DNA of 55,834 nt, from contig JAGYKK010000019.1 of the NCBI GenBank assembly GCA_018401645.1, forward strand, positions 1 through 55,834, read 5' to 3'. Made by a program: the position numbers and the translations under genes. A model generated the notes under the pieces. The model searched no databases and was not told the origin of the DNA. It saw only the letters and a program-made list of their open reading frames with translations. This DNA comes from Mycobacterium sp. (GTDB taxonomy: Bacteria; Actinomycetota; Actinomycetes; Mycobacteriales; Mycobacteriaceae). Shown piece after piece: positions 34,650-44,215 of this stretch (its first letter is position 1; every line of letters starts with the position of its first letter).

Positions 34650-36921
34650 TTACTCGATTGCTGACGCCGGTGCCTTACCGCCGTTGATGTCGAACCACGG
34701 CGGGCGCGGCGCTGCTGCCAATCAATGGTCGCGGCGGCTGATGTTGTAGTGGCCGTCACCGAAGTGGTTGGGTAGCGCATCGAAACCGTCGCCGATACGA
34801 ACGGTCGAAACACCGACTCATCGGTGCCGGATCTCGCCGATCACCTCGGTGCCGCCGCCCGCAGTGACCGCACTATGACGAACTTCATGCTCTTTCGGAA
34901 CGGTAGACACCGGTCTGCGGGTCGTAGCCGCTGGCATGGAGCCGAAAGCACGACAAGTTAGCTGCTTAATCCTCGGCGGAGTAGAGCAGCGCGTGGTTGA
35001 GGTCGAACTGTGCCATCGAGGACGACCACTGGGTGTTTTCGGTCGAAACGCCGGAGTGATCTCGGTGACTTTGTGGATCACTCGATCAGAACAGTGTCGC
35101 GTGAACGTTGGTGTTCAGCTGCCGACGTGCTTGCTCCTGTCCGATGCCCAGCGAACCTCACCAACGGGCTGCGGATGATTGGAGACCCGGGACGGGTGGT
35201 TGCTGGCAGGGTGGGGACAATCAGATCGCTGAGGTCGATGGCGAAGAGCGGATCAGTCTGCAGGAAGGTGACAAGGTAGGCGGTGTCCCCCCGACGAACC
35301 GGGCCGCGTACAACTGCTCGCCGGGTGCCAGCCCGGTCAGGCTGCCTGAGGTCGAGTGTCACCGGCGGTGTCGGCACGTACGCCGACTGTCGTTCCGCGT
35401 GGTCAGGTGCCGTTGATCAGCTGATGAGCGTTGGTGGGCGTCGCGACAGTCAAGTAGTGTTCTGCTCATCCATCGCCGAACTGGTTGATCAAGTTGACCA
35501 CCGGTGGCCTGCCATGCGACCTGTGTGCCCGCGATGACGAAGCGATCGATACAGGTGTTGTCGGACGAGCCGGTCTCGGTGTACTGCTGGTACTCCCGGG
35601 TGCCCACGTACATCGCACTCACAGGTCATGTAGATGGTGTTGTCCCCGGCGGTGACCATGGCGCCCCGCGCTGTCGGCGAGCTGGACCGGCAGAATGCGA
35701 GTCGACCGGCACCAGCGTTAGGACTTCAAACTGCGCGTCCCCCAGTGTGCGGGCGAACGTGTCGGTGTTTGGTTTTGTGATGAGTCGACCGTATTCTGCG
35801 TCAACGCTATAGGCGTGCGGCAGCGACAAATCCACGATCTGGTCGCCGACGTTTGCGACAGTTGGTTGGCGGTGCGAGTTGGGCGTGACGGTCGGTTCTC
35901 CCCAGCGACCCAGCTTCATGGCGAGATCAACCTGGCTGTCGACAGGGTCGAATCAGCTTCACTGGGTATCGGTATAAGCGGTGCCGGACTGGATGACGTT
36001 GCGGCACCACGTACACAACGCCGTCAACCGACCGCGCGTCTTGGAATCCGCCGTCGAACGTCGTCCGGTCACCACCGTCATTGGGTTTCCGGTCGAGACG
36101 TCGGGTACACGGTGACCGTGGTGCGGGTCCGTCGCCCACCACGGGCCCGCCATCCACGCCATCGGTCGTACCAGCCGCCGTACCCGGACTGGTGATCGCA
36201 ATCAGACGGTGATCACCGACAGGAACTGGCCGACGACGTCTCTCCGGACAGTGTCCCTGGTAGGCGACGCTCAGGTCAGCACCGACGATCGACAACTGGC
36301 CGTTGTGCGCGACGTAGAGGTATCGGCCGTCGGACTCGACGAAGTCTGCCTCATCGATACCGTTGACCTGTGTGTTGTGTCGGGGCGACCCGGTGCCCGC
36401 GAGCACCCCGTGAAGTTTCAGGTAGTAAGGCCATGGCCCGCCGTTGCCCAGGCGACCGGCACCATCAGCCGAACAGGCTGCCGTACTGCTCCTGGGCCAG
36501 GCCAGGGACAGTCGCGCAGTTCCCTCATCGGTGTAGTAGGCCGCATACGTCGTTGTCGTCCCCTGCGGTGGTCTGCCCCGGATACATCGCCGGGAACAGG
36601 TTCATCAAGGTGCGGCGTACCAAAGCAGCGCGCCCTCAAGGTCAATTCTGACCCGGGTTGGCGACCGACTGGAGAGCCAGTTCAGTGCCGAAACTGAGAG
36701 CCAAGATCATGGTGCCCATCGCCACGGCCGGATCCCGCCGCGGCGGCGTGGACAGCGGCGCCGCAGAGGTGCGTCTCCCGCGCTGCTCGTGCCGGTGCGC
36801 CGATCGGCAGTGCGGTGGCGGTGGCGGTGACCAGCGTCTCGGTCGGAGCCGATGCGACAAAGACGGAGGAGCTCCCGGCAGCGTCACCGTCGCCCTGGCC
36901 GCCGTACTCGCGAAGTGTCAC
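34650..36921 (-). pseudogene. Secreted beta-propeller domain protein, frameshifted
   Basis: A protein of the 'beta-propeller domain, C-terminal' family (Beta_propel), read in several minus frames. The most specific piece is HNTQVNGIDEADFVESDGRYLYVAHNG at 36300-36370, the family hallmark 'GVDEADxVKTDGxYIY'. Others are RLIAITSPGTAAG, VYVVPQNVIQSG, VGDTAYLVTFLQTDPLFAIDLSD near 35240-35290 and YDPQTGVYRS near 34915. Such proteins are exported and their role is unknown. The N-terminal boundary is unclear: the segment TLREYGGQGDG at 36900-36921 resembles the family's early part, so the signal-peptide fragment just upstream (36922-37376) may belong to this gene. The end near 34650 is approximate. 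Confidence 0.65.
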
Positions 36922-37376
36922 AGAGAGAGGATCTGGAATCTAGCTGTTGGCCCGGACTCTGGAGTCGTGTGGTCTAATAACCGTCCGGGCCTGACACGCC
37001 GAATCGCCGCGGCGGATGAGCTGACGGTGCTCGGCACGCGCGGGGGGAAGCGACCGGATCGTTCAGATCCGTGCGCCGAAGATCCATTTGGCAGAAGTCC
37101 GTGGCGATTGCCCCCGCGCCGCGGACCACGTTCAGCGGGGTGGCCGACTGCCCGGCGGGAGTGGCCGACTGTAGGGGTGGCCGACTGCCCAGCGGACGAC
37201 CGGCCCGAGCCCGGAGTCGAGGTGGCGGAACCGCTCGGCCCGGGTGCGGACGCCGACGCAGCGTCATCTTCGCCAGGCGCCGCCACAGCAATCCCCGCAC
37301 CCGGGCCCGCAGATAACGCGACCCCGAGGGCGAACGCCGCTGCTCCCGCGCGAGCACCGGTCCTCTTGACCGCCAT
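36922..37376 (-). pseudogene. Signal peptide and Ser/Pro/Gln-rich linker, probably N-terminus of the beta-propeller gene
   Basis: ATG 37376, preceded by a G-rich GGGGGC sequence, starts MAVKRTGARAGAAAFALGVA, a clear signal peptide with likely cleavage after GIAVAA. An acidic Ala/Ser-rich segment and a repeated QSATP-type linker follow (GQSATPTVG, GQSATPAG, GQSATPL, in two frames). Beyond about 37150 the frame is lost (LNVVRGAGAIATDF, then ARFQILSLCDT in another). No stop or new start clearly separates this from the propeller gene, so I favour one exported protein of about 900 residues broken by errors. Confidence 0.5.
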
Positions 37377-37485
37377 GAAAGCCCCCATCACCGCTAATTA
37401 CTAAGATTTTGCTGAGATACTCTCAAACCATAACCGGCCGAATCCTCAGCCGTCAACGCCGCAACGTGCCCGGCCGAGGGTCAAG

Positions 37486-37576
37486 TGGCGGTGGCGGAGG
37501 GATTTGAACCCTCGGACGGGGGTTACCCGTCACACGCTTTCGAGGCGTGCTCCTTAGGCCGCTCGGACACGCCACC
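37486..37576 (-). tRNA. tRNA-Ser(CGA)
   Basis: A complete class II tRNA on the minus strand: acceptor GGTGGCG pairs with CGCCACC, the D arm is TCCGAGCGGCCTAAGGA, the anticodon loop CTCGAAA gives anticodon CGA, the long variable arm is TGACGGGTAACCCCCGTC, and the T arm is GAGGGTTCAAATCCCTC. The CCA end is encoded (37486-37488 on the plus strand as tgg). It lies 60 nt downstream of tadA in the same direction. Confidence 0.97.
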
Positions 37577-37636
37577 GGGGAAAATCCTACGGTCCTTCCC
37601 GAACCAGCCCAAATCCTTTCCCGAACTGCCCTCCAG

Positions 37637-38122
37637 TCACGGCGTCCGGCCCAAATCACGGTGGCTGGCGAAAAAGCGGACCAGTGGTGCAGCGCAATCA
37701 TCAGCCAACACACCACCCCGAACCTCAGGTCGGTGCGTCAGTCGGCGGTCGCGAACCACGTCCCACAGCGAGCCCGCCGCTCCGGTCTTGGGTTCCCACG
37801 CCCCGAATACCACCCGCGCCACCCTGGCCATCACCAGCGCACCGGCACACATGGTGCAGGGTTCCACCGTCACCGCGAGTGTGGTGTCCCCAAGCCGCCA
37901 ACCGTCACCGCGCACCAGTGCGGCGGCCCGCAGGGCCAGGATCTCCGCGTGCGCGGTCGGGTCGCCCAGTGCTTCGCGGGCGTTGGCCGCGCGGGCTAAC
38001 TCGGTGCCGTCGGCGTCGAACACCACCGCCCCGATGGGCACGTCATCGGGACCGGCGTCACGGGCCGCCGCGATCGCGGCCCGGATAAGGTCCTCATCCG
38101 GGTCGCCGGGGTAGGCACTCAC
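37637..38122 (-). CDS. tadA: tRNA(adenosine-34) deaminase
   Basis: Converts the wobble adenosine of tRNA-Arg(ACG) to inosine. The 161-residue product has the cytidine/deoxycytidylate deaminase zinc motifs: HAEILALRAA (zinc His and catalytic Glu) and EPCTMCAGALVMARV (two zinc Cys), plus VVFGAWEPKTGAAGSLWDV, the TadA-specific tRNA-binding part. GTG 38122 overlaps the stop of the upstream gene by four bases (GTGA), so the pair is translationally coupled. This gene marks the point where intact reading frames resume after the damaged block. Confidence 0.95.
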   Translation of the reverse strand: MSAYPGDPDEDLIRAAIAAARDAGPDDVPIGAVVFDADGTELARAANAREALGDPTAHAEILALRAAALVRGDGWRLGDTTLAVTVEPCTMCAGALVMARVARVVFGAWEPKTGAAGSLWDVVRDRRLTHRPEVRGGVLADDCAAPLVRFFASHRDLGRTP

Positions 38123-38649
38123 CGATCGAGGCGGTCGATGACCGCCGCGAACTCCTCAGCGAATCCCATCTCCCGGGCGATGCGGCCCAACTGCTCGTCC
38201 GCGTAGAGGTCGGTTTCGTCGAGGATCACGCTCAAGACCGCGTTGGGCAACCCGACGTCAGCCAGCACACCGAGGTCGCCCTCTTCGAAGGGCTCGCTGT
38301 CCTCAAGATCCTCCATCGCGATGTCGGCGTCGAGTTTCTCCAGGGCCTCGGCGGCAATGTCGTAATCCAGTGCGGCTGTGGCATCGGAAAGCAACAGCAG
38401 GGTGCCCGACGGCGCCGGTCGGACGATCACGAAGAACTCGTCGTCGATATCGAGCAGTCCGAACACCGCTCCGGCGCTTCGCAATTCCCGCAACTCCGTC
38501 TCAGCAACGGCAAGACTGGTCAAGGCCTCCGGACTCATCGCCGAACATCGCCAGGTCGCGTTCTCATGGACGACGGCCACAGCAAAGCCGTCCGGGGTGT
38601 CACCGGATGCCGGTGCTCCCTGCTCGCGGCCTGCACGCTGCGCCTCCAT
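38119..38649 (-). CDS. tRNA adenosine deaminase-associated protein
   Basis: A 176-residue protein of the actinobacterial family always found directly upstream of tadA (M. tuberculosis Rv3753c). It has an Ala/Glu-rich central part and acidic clusters (DADIAMEDLEDSEPFEEGDLG), no membrane segment and no catalytic motif. The C-terminus NAVLSVILDETDLYADEQLG is the best conserved part. The name reflects only the neighbourhood; a direct role in tRNA editing is not established. It overlaps tadA by 4 nt and is divergent from tyrA. Confidence 0.85.
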   Translation of the reverse strand: MEAQRAGREQGAPASGDTPDGFAVAVVHENATWRCSAMSPEALTSLAVAETELRELRSAGAVFGLLDIDDEFFVIVRPAPSGTLLLLSDATAALDYDIAAEALEKLDADIAMEDLEDSEPFEEGDLGVLADVGLPNAVLSVILDETDLYADEQLGRIAREMGFAEEFAAVIDRLDR

Positions 38650-38730
38650 GGGCGCTTACGGTAGTCGCTCACCGGAGAAGTTGACCAGCTACCGGCGTAA
38701 CCGGCGGATGCGTGTGCCAACCTGGGAAGC

Positions 38731-39690
38731 GTGACGAAGACACCGGTTTGTGTGCTCGGTCTCGGTCTCATCGGCGGATCGGTGTTGCGCGGAGCTGTCG
38801 CGGCGGGCCGGGAGGCGCTGGGCTACAACCGCACGGCTGCGGGCGCCCAGGCGGCCCGGGCTGACGGCTTCACCGCCACCTCCGACTTCGCCGAGGCGTT
38901 GGCATGGGCCGCACGGCGAGATGCACTGATCGTGCTGGCCGTCCCGATGCCTGCCGTCGAGGGGCTGCTGCCACGTATCAAGGGTGGCGCCGCCGGTTGT
39001 GCGCTCACGGACGTCATCGGTGTCAAGGGCGCGGTCCTGGCCCAGGTGCGCGCGGCCGGACTACTCGACACTTACGTGGGGGGCCATCCGATGGCCGGGA
39101 CCGCGCACTCCGGATGGCAGGCCGGAGACGCCGGGCTGTTCACCGGGGCACCGTGGGTGATCAGTGTCGACGACCACGTCGACGCCGGGGTCTGGTCGTC
39201 GGTGATGCAGTTGGCCCTGGACTGCGGTGCAGTGGTCGTGCCGGCGAAGTCCGGCGAGCATGACGCAGCGGTTGCCGCGATCTCGCAACTACCGCACCTT
39301 CTCGCCGAAGCGCTCGCCGCCACCGCCGGCGAGGTACCGCTTGCCTTCGCCTTGGCGGCGGGATCGTTCCGAGACGGCACCCGGGTCGCCGGAACCGCTC
39401 CGGAACTGGTCCGGGCGATGTGTGAGGCGAATGCCGCTGAGCTGATCCCCGCCCTGGACCGCGCGCTGCAGTTACTGCAACGCAGCCGAAACACTCTGGC
39501 AGACAACGGCTCGGTTGCCGAACTCGTTAACTCCGGGCACGCCGCGCGCATCCGTTTCGACAGCTTCTCGCGGCCCGAGATACTCACCGTGGTGCTCGGC
39601 GCGGACCACTGGCGTGAAGAGCTTGCCGCCGCGGGACGCTCAGGCGCGGTGATCAGATCCGCTCTGCCAGGCCCGGATAGTCGAGGATGA
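38731..39690 (+). CDS. tyrA: Prephenate dehydrogenase
   Basis: Oxidatively decarboxylates prephenate to 4-hydroxyphenylpyruvate for tyrosine synthesis, using NAD(P). The 319-residue product has the Rossmann motif [18 protein letters not shown], the catalytic His in [14 protein letters not shown], the active-site segment [20 protein letters not shown] and a helical C-terminal dimerisation domain. GTG 38731 is the only sensible start directly before the Rossmann strand. Its 3' end overlaps the convergent glycolipid-binding-like gene by 38 nt. Confidence 0.93.
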   Translation: MTKTPVCVLGLGLIGGSVLRGAVAAGREALGYNRTAAGAQAARADGFTATSDFAEALAWAARRDALIVLAVPMPAVEGLLPRIKGGAAGCALTDVIGVKGAVLAQVRAAGLLDTYVGGHPMAGTAHSGWQAGDAGLFTGAPWVISVDDHVDAGVWSSVMQLALDCGAVVVPAKSGEHDAAVAAISQLPHLLAEALAATAGEVPLAFALAAGSFRDGTRVAGTAPELVRAMCEANAAELIPALDRALQLLQRSRNTLADNGSVAELVNSGHAARIRFDSFSRPEILTVVLGADHWREELAAAGRSGAVIRSALPGPDSRG

Positions 39691-40255
39691 AACCGTCGTC
39701 GTCGACGACGACGGTGGTGTCGGCGACCGGGGAGATCACCTTGATCCCATCGCCGCCTCCGGGACCGGAACTGCTGTAGGAGATGGTGGCTGGGCCGACC
39801 GTCAGTTCCGGGAGGTTCACGTACACCAACGGCAGGGTGACCGAATCCGCGTGCCGGTGCAGGCCGACGCGGCGAATCGGCAAGGCGTTGAAAAACGGGC
39901 TCAGAACAACATCAACGTCGAGGGCACCCTCGTAGCCGCCGCGAGACTGTCCCTCGTGGTCGGTGATGAGCCACATGTTCTCCTCGTCGCGGGAGATCGA
40001 CAGTTGCCGATCCCGCTCGGCGAGGCTGACGGTCAGGGACAACCGGTTGGTGGCACCGTTGTCGTCGGTCACCAGGTCGTAGGAGGCGCTGAACGCCGGA
40101 ATGCCCTCGGCAGCCGCGGCCGTAATCCGCCCGTGCGCCTTGATGCGGTTGCCGGAGAGTTGGACCCGGGTGGACTCAATCCGCGTGACATCGTGGGATC
40201 GCCAGGTCAGGATAGCCGGCCACTTCCCGGAGTTCGCAGCATCGTCGGGACTCAC
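39653..40255 (-). CDS. Putative glycolipid-binding domain protein
   Basis: A roughly 200-residue all-beta protein in the 'putative glycolipid-binding' family, like M. tuberculosis Rv3755c. Visible pieces are [20 protein letters not shown] at the N-terminus, SYDLVTDD near residue 60 and [19 protein letters not shown] in the middle, followed by a C-terminal [12 protein letters not shown] and [19 protein letters not shown]. No signal peptide. GTG 40255 overlaps the proZ stop (GTGA); an adjacent GTG at 40258 is possible. It is therefore the last gene of the transporter operon, but what it does there is not known. It overlaps tyrA tail to tail. Confidence 0.8.
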   Translation of the reverse strand: MSPDDAANSGKWPAILTWRSHDVTRIESTRVQLSGNRIKAHGRITAAAAEGIPAFSASYDLVTDDNGATNRLSLTVSLAERDRQLSISRDEENMWLITDHEGQSRGGYEGALDVDVVLSPFFNALPIRRVGLHRHADSVTLPLVYVNLPELTVGPATISYSSSGPGGGDGIKVISPVADTTVVVDDDGFILDYPGLAERI

Positions 40256-41049
40256 CACCCTTCTACGGTAGGGGACGCGCCTTGACCGGGTGGGGAGGGG
40301 TCTGTCCTGCTGTAGTCGGGGGGCCCTCGGCGGGGTCGGTTCTGCACCCGCATCTCGTCATCGACGAGTGGTTGCGGAATTCGCCGTCGCAGCCGGCCGG
40401 AACCGGGCATCGAGGCCCACACCGCCGAGGCCAGCAGGGCGTCGAGCAGCAATGCCAGAACTGTCACCAACAGCGCCCCCACCAGTGCGATCTCGAACTG
40501 CCGGACCTTGATGCCGTCGATCAGATACCGACCCAATCCGCCCAGGCTGGCGTAGGCGGCCACCGTCGCGGTGGCCACGATCTGCAGTGTCGCGGTGCGC
40601 AGGCCGCCAAGGATCAGAGGCAGCGCGTTGGGGATCTCCACCCGGGTGAGCACCCGGGCCTCGGTCATTCCCATCGATCGGGCCGCATCGACGAGATTCG
40701 GATCGACGTTGGCGATGCCCGCATAGGTCCCGGCCAGCAGTGGTGGCACCCCAAGCAGGGTCAACGCCACGGTCGGCGGCAGCAAACCCAACCCCCAGAG
40801 CAACACCCCCAGTAGCAGGATTCCGAGGGTCGGCAGCGCGCGCACCGCGTTGACTCCGGTGACCACCAGCACAGCGCCGCGGCCGGTGTGACCGATGATC
40901 AGCCCGATCGGGATCGCGATCACGGCAGACACCGCGACGGCCACCGCGGTGTACTGAAGGTGCTCAAGTATGCGGGCGCCCAGGCCCGCGCTACCGCCCC
41001 AGTTGTCGGCGGAAAAGATGTACTCGAGGGCCTGCTGCAGAAAGTTCAC
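40252..41049 (-). CDS. proZ: Osmoprotectant ABC transporter permease ProZ
   Basis: One of two permeases of a glycine betaine/carnitine/choline-type (OpuC-like) importer. The 265-residue product has about five or six membrane helices and the EAA loop DAARSMGMTEARVLTRVEIPNALPLILGG. It starts VNFLQQALEYIFSADNW; GTG 41049 overlaps the proW stop by four bases and matches the M. tuberculosis homologue start. The C-terminal 40 residues after MPGSGRLRRRI are charged and longer than in M. tuberculosis. It is the fourth gene of proX-proV-proW-proZ. Confidence 0.93.
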   Translation of the reverse strand: MNFLQQALEYIFSADNWGGSAGLGARILEHLQYTAVAVAVSAVIAIPIGLIIGHTGRGAVLVVTGVNAVRALPTLGILLLGVLLWGLGLLPPTVALTLLGVPPLLAGTYAGIANVDPNLVDAARSMGMTEARVLTRVEIPNALPLILGGLRTATLQIVATATVAAYASLGGLGRYLIDGIKVRQFEIALVGALLVTVLALLLDALLASAVWASMPGSGRLRRRIPQPLVDDEMRVQNRPRRGPPDYSRTDPSPPGQGASPTVEGW

Positions 41050-41690
41050 GTCGCCGTCGCCATTCGGGTCCACGGCGTCATTAGGCGTCCCGCCAGCACA
41101 ATGAGAATGTCGATGAGGATCGCCAGAGCGAAGATCACCACGATCCCGGCGACGATCTGGTCACTCTTGTCCGCTTGATAGCCCTCGGTGAACCAGGTGC
41201 CCAACCCGCCGATACCGATCACCGAACCGACCGCGACCATTGAGATGTTGGTCACCGCTACCACTCGCAGACCCGCGACGAGCACCGGAATCGACAGCGG
41301 CAGTTCCACTTTGAGCATCTGACGCATTCGGGTGTAGCCGAGCGCTGAAGCCGCGTCACACACCCGGACCGGAACCGCGTCCAGTGCTTCGGGTACGGCG
41401 CGCACCAGCAGGGCGGTCGTGTACAGCGTCAAGGCGACGATGACGTTGGCCTCGTCAAGAATTCGAGTCGGGATGATCAGGGGTAATGCGACGAATAACG
41501 CCAGCGACGGAATCGTGAAGATGATGCTGGCGGTGAAGGTGGTAAGCCGCCTCAGAACGGGTCGCCGCCACACCAGCGCGCCCAGCGGGACCGCGATCAA
41601 CAACCCCAGGGCGACCGGAATGAGCGAGAGTCGCAGATGAATGCGGGTCAGTTCCCACGCGGTGTCGAGATGAGTTATCAGGTAGTGCAC
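41046..41690 (-). CDS. proW: Osmoprotectant ABC transporter permease ProW
   Basis: A 214-residue inner-membrane permease of the same importer. Membrane helices alternate through the chain and the EAA loop is DAASALGYTRMRQMLKVELPLSIPVLVAG, the contact for the ATPase. The C-terminus GIGGLGTWFTEGYQ is typical of OpuCB/OpuCD proteins. It starts 5 nt after proV and overlaps proZ by 4 nt. Confidence 0.93.
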   Translation of the reverse strand: MHYLITHLDTAWELTRIHLRLSLIPVALGLLIAVPLGALVWRRPVLRRLTTFTASIIFTIPSLALFVALPLIIPTRILDEANVIVALTLYTTALLVRAVPEALDAVPVRVCDAASALGYTRMRQMLKVELPLSIPVLVAGLRVVAVTNISMVAVGSVIGIGGLGTWFTEGYQADKSDQIVAGIVVIFALAILIDILIVLAGRLMTPWTRMATAT

Positions 41691-41695
41691 TCGCG

Positions 41696-42811
41696 TCAGT
41701 CCGTCTGTGGTGCCGGTGCGCGCCGTTGGGCATCGAGTTCATCGAGCACCTGCTCGGCCTGAATTCCACCGACGACCGACCCGGCGTCGTCGACGGCCAC
41801 CCCGACGCCCGACGGCGAGGACAGGGCGGCATCGAGTGCGGTCCGCAGCGTTGCGCCGGGGCCGAAAAGCGACCCACCCGCGGTCATACTTTCGTAGAGC
41901 CCGCTTCCATTGCGGTGCCGTTGAACGCCGTCGGCGTCGATCCACCCGGAGGGTGATCCATCCTCGGTGGTGACCAGCCGCCATTCGTCCGGGGATAACT
42001 CAAGACCATTAATTTCCTCGGGGGAAACCACCGAAATATGTTGCAGTTCGAGGTCTGACGCGGAACGAAACTGCAAAGAGCGGTAACCCCGATCGACGCC
42101 GATGAAGTTCGAGACGAAGTCGTTCGCGGGGTTGGACAGCAACCGGGCCGGTGAGTCGTACTGCTGCAATGATCCGCCTGAGCCGAAGACGGCCACCGCA
42201 TCACCGAGGGTAATCGCCTCGTCGATGTCATGGGTGACGAAGACGATGGTCTTGCGCAGTTCGCCCTGCAGCCGCAATATCTCGGCCTGGAGTTCATCGC
42301 GCACCACGGGGTCGACTGCGGAGAACGGTTCATCCATCAGCAAGATCGGCGGATCCGCGGCGAGTGCTCGAGCCACCCCAACCCGCTGCTGCTGTCCGCC
42401 GGAAAGTTGCGCCGGGTAGCGCTTACCCAGCCGTGGATCCAGACCCACCCGCTCCAGCACCTCGTAGGCCGCCCGCCGGGCCGCCCGCCGGGACTGGCCC
42501 TTGAGTACCGGCACGCATGCCACATTGTCGATCACCCGTTGATGTGGCATCAGGCCACCGCTTTGGATGACATAGCCGATACCGAGCCGCAACTGGACCG
42601 GATCGACCGTGGACAGATCACGACCATCGACGGCAACTGTTCCCGCGGTCGGCTCGACCATCCGGTTGATCATCCGCATCGAGGTGGTCTTTCCGCATCC
42701 CGACGGACCCACGAAGACCGTCAGGCTCCCCTCGGGGATCTCCAGATTCAGATCATCGACCGCAACCGTGCCGTCGGGATAACTCTTGGTCACGCTGGTG
42801 AAGGAGATCAT
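41696..42811 (-). CDS. proV: Osmoprotectant ABC transporter ATPase ProV
   Basis: The 371-residue ATP-hydrolysing subunit. Walker A is VGPSGCGKTTSMRMI, the Q-loop region is GYVIQSGGLMPH, the ABC signature is LSGGQQQRVGVARALA, Walker B is ILLMDEPFSAVDP and the H-loop is VFVTHDIDEAI. The C-terminal third (after about residue 245) is a regulatory extension that looks like a degenerate CBS-type pair, a part that senses ionic strength in related osmoregulated importers. Its ATG directly follows the proX stop with no gap. Confidence 0.95.
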   Translation of the reverse strand: MISFTSVTKSYPDGTVAVDDLNLEIPEGSLTVFVGPSGCGKTTSMRMINRMVEPTAGTVAVDGRDLSTVDPVQLRLGIGYVIQSGGLMPHQRVIDNVACVPVLKGQSRRAARRAAYEVLERVGLDPRLGKRYPAQLSGGQQQRVGVARALAADPPILLMDEPFSAVDPVVRDELQAEILRLQGELRKTIVFVTHDIDEAITLGDAVAVFGSGGSLQQYDSPARLLSNPANDFVSNFIGVDRGYRSLQFRSASDLELQHISVVSPEEINGLELSPDEWRLVTTEDGSPSGWIDADGVQRHRNGSGLYESMTAGGSLFGPGATLRTALDAALSSPSGVGVAVDDAGSVVGGIQAEQVLDELDAQRRAPAPQTD

Positions 42812-43756
42812 CTACTTACCGATCGGCTGATCGAAACCGTTGTCGCGCACCCACGTCTGGGCCGCCTCGTCGGGGTCCACCCCGGAGTTGCCCGAGACCG
42901 CGGTATTGAGTTCGGTGAGCCCCTTCGTGGTCAGCTTGGCCGAGACCGCGTCAAGAACGGCCTTGAGCGGGCCGGACTTCTTCTGCGAGCTGATCAGTGG
43001 CACGACATTACCCGGCAGAAAGTTGTTCCGGGGGTCGCTCAACACCACGAGTTTGTTCTTCGGAATCGCCGGGGATGTGCTGAATATATTGGCAGCGTTA
43101 ACAGTCCCGTCCAGCAACGAACGCACCGTCGCGGGCCCCCCGCCGTCACTGATCGCGACGAAGTTCGCGGCCGGAATGTTCAGGCCATACTTGGTCTTGA
43201 GGCCGGCTAGGCCCACCGCGCGTTGCAGGAACTCCGAGGGCGCCCCGAATTTGACCTCCGCCGAGTACGGAGCCAGATCGGCAATGGTCGTGAGCTTCCA
43301 CTTCCGGGCCGTCGCTTCGGTGACGGTCACGGTATCGGTGTCGTTGGCCGGCGCCGGTGTCAGGATCGACAGATCGCCGGGCAGCGCCCGCGACAACGCC
43401 AGCTCGACTTGATCGGGAATGGTTTCGGTGCTGTCGGGTTCGAAGTACTGGAGCAGATTTCCGGTGTATTCGGGCACGAGGTCGATGGAACGGTCCAGCA
43501 GTGCCGGGATGTAAGTCTCCCGGCTGCCGATGCCGAGTTTGCGGACCACGGTGAACTCGTTGGCCTCCAACGCCTGGGCGTAAATCTCGGCAACGATCTT
43601 CGACTCCGGGAAGTCTGCGGACCCGACGATCACCGACTTCAGGTCCGCCGATGCCGGTGCCCCACCCAGTGGGTTGGAACTGCCACAGCCGCCGGTCACG
43701 AGCAGCGCGATGACCAGCGCGAGTGCAATCACGGGATGTCGCCTGGACGGGCTCAT
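42812..43756 (-). CDS. proX: Osmoprotectant-binding lipoprotein ProX
   Basis: The extracellular substrate-binding component (314 residues). It starts MSPSRRHPVIALALVIALLV and has a lipobox VTGGC, so it is anchored by a lipid on Cys24. The mature domain SVIVGSADFPESKIVAEIYAQ ... VPEYTGNLLQYF is the OpuAC/ProX quaternary-amine-binding fold. It is the first gene of the operon; the promoter should lie in the 108 nt between it and the divergent LapA-like gene. Confidence 0.93.
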   Translation of the reverse strand: MSPSRRHPVIALALVIALLVTGGCGSSNPLGGAPASADLKSVIVGSADFPESKIVAEIYAQALEANEFTVVRKLGIGSRETYIPALLDRSIDLVPEYTGNLLQYFEPDSTETIPDQVELALSRALPGDLSILTPAPANDTDTVTVTEATARKWKLTTIADLAPYSAEVKFGAPSEFLQRAVGLAGLKTKYGLNIPAANFVAISDGGGPATVRSLLDGTVNAANIFSTSPAIPKNKLVVLSDPRNNFLPGNVVPLISSQKKSGPLKAVLDAVSAKLTTKGLTELNTAVSGNSGVDPDEAAQTWVRDNGFDQPIGK

Positions 43757-43864
43757 CAGCGTCCTCTCGCCGCTCCTTTCGGAACGACCCTATCGGTTGG
43801 GAGCGTCGCCGTTATCGTCTCGTTGCCGGTTTGGGTGTTTCCTTCGGGTCCCCAAAAGGCGAAG

Positions 43865-44215
43865 ATGGGCGACATGAGCAGTGAACCCCCCTTGTCCCCG
43901 GGTGAGCCGGTGACAACCGATCCGGACCTCGACCACGGTCGCGCCTCCGAGGTGAAGTTCACCCGGGCCGCGGCCCTGTGGACATCACTGATTCTCGGAT
44001 TTTTGATCCTGATCGTTCTGCTGGTCTTCATTACGCAGAACACCGCTTCCACGCCGTTCACATTCCTGGGTTGGCATTGGGATCTGCCGCTGGGTGTGGC
44101 GATCCTGCTGGCGGCGGTCTGCGGCGGTCTGATCACCGCACTGGTCAGCGCCGCGCGGATGTTCCAGTTACGTCGAGCGGCGAAGAAGAACCTCGAGTTT
44201 GCTCGCGGGCGCTAA
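43865..44215 (+). CDS. Small LapA-like (DUF1049) membrane protein
   Basis: A 116-residue protein with an acidic, Pro-rich N-terminus and two membrane helices: ALWTSLILGFLILIVLLVFI and LPLGVAILLAAVCGGLITAL, followed by a basic RRAAKKN end. The pattern FITQNTASTPFTFLGWHWDLP between the helices is the lipopolysaccharide-assembly-protein-A (LapA/YciS) domain; its mycobacterial role is unknown. ATG 43865 has AAGGCG upstream; ATG 43874 (MSSEPPLSPG) is an alternative. Its stop abuts the convergent histidine phosphatase. Confidence 0.85.
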   Translation: MGDMSSEPPLSPGEPVTTDPDLDHGRASEVKFTRAAALWTSLILGFLILIVLLVFITQNTASTPFTFLGWHWDLPLGVAILLAAVCGGLITALVSAARMFQLRRAAKKNLEFARGR

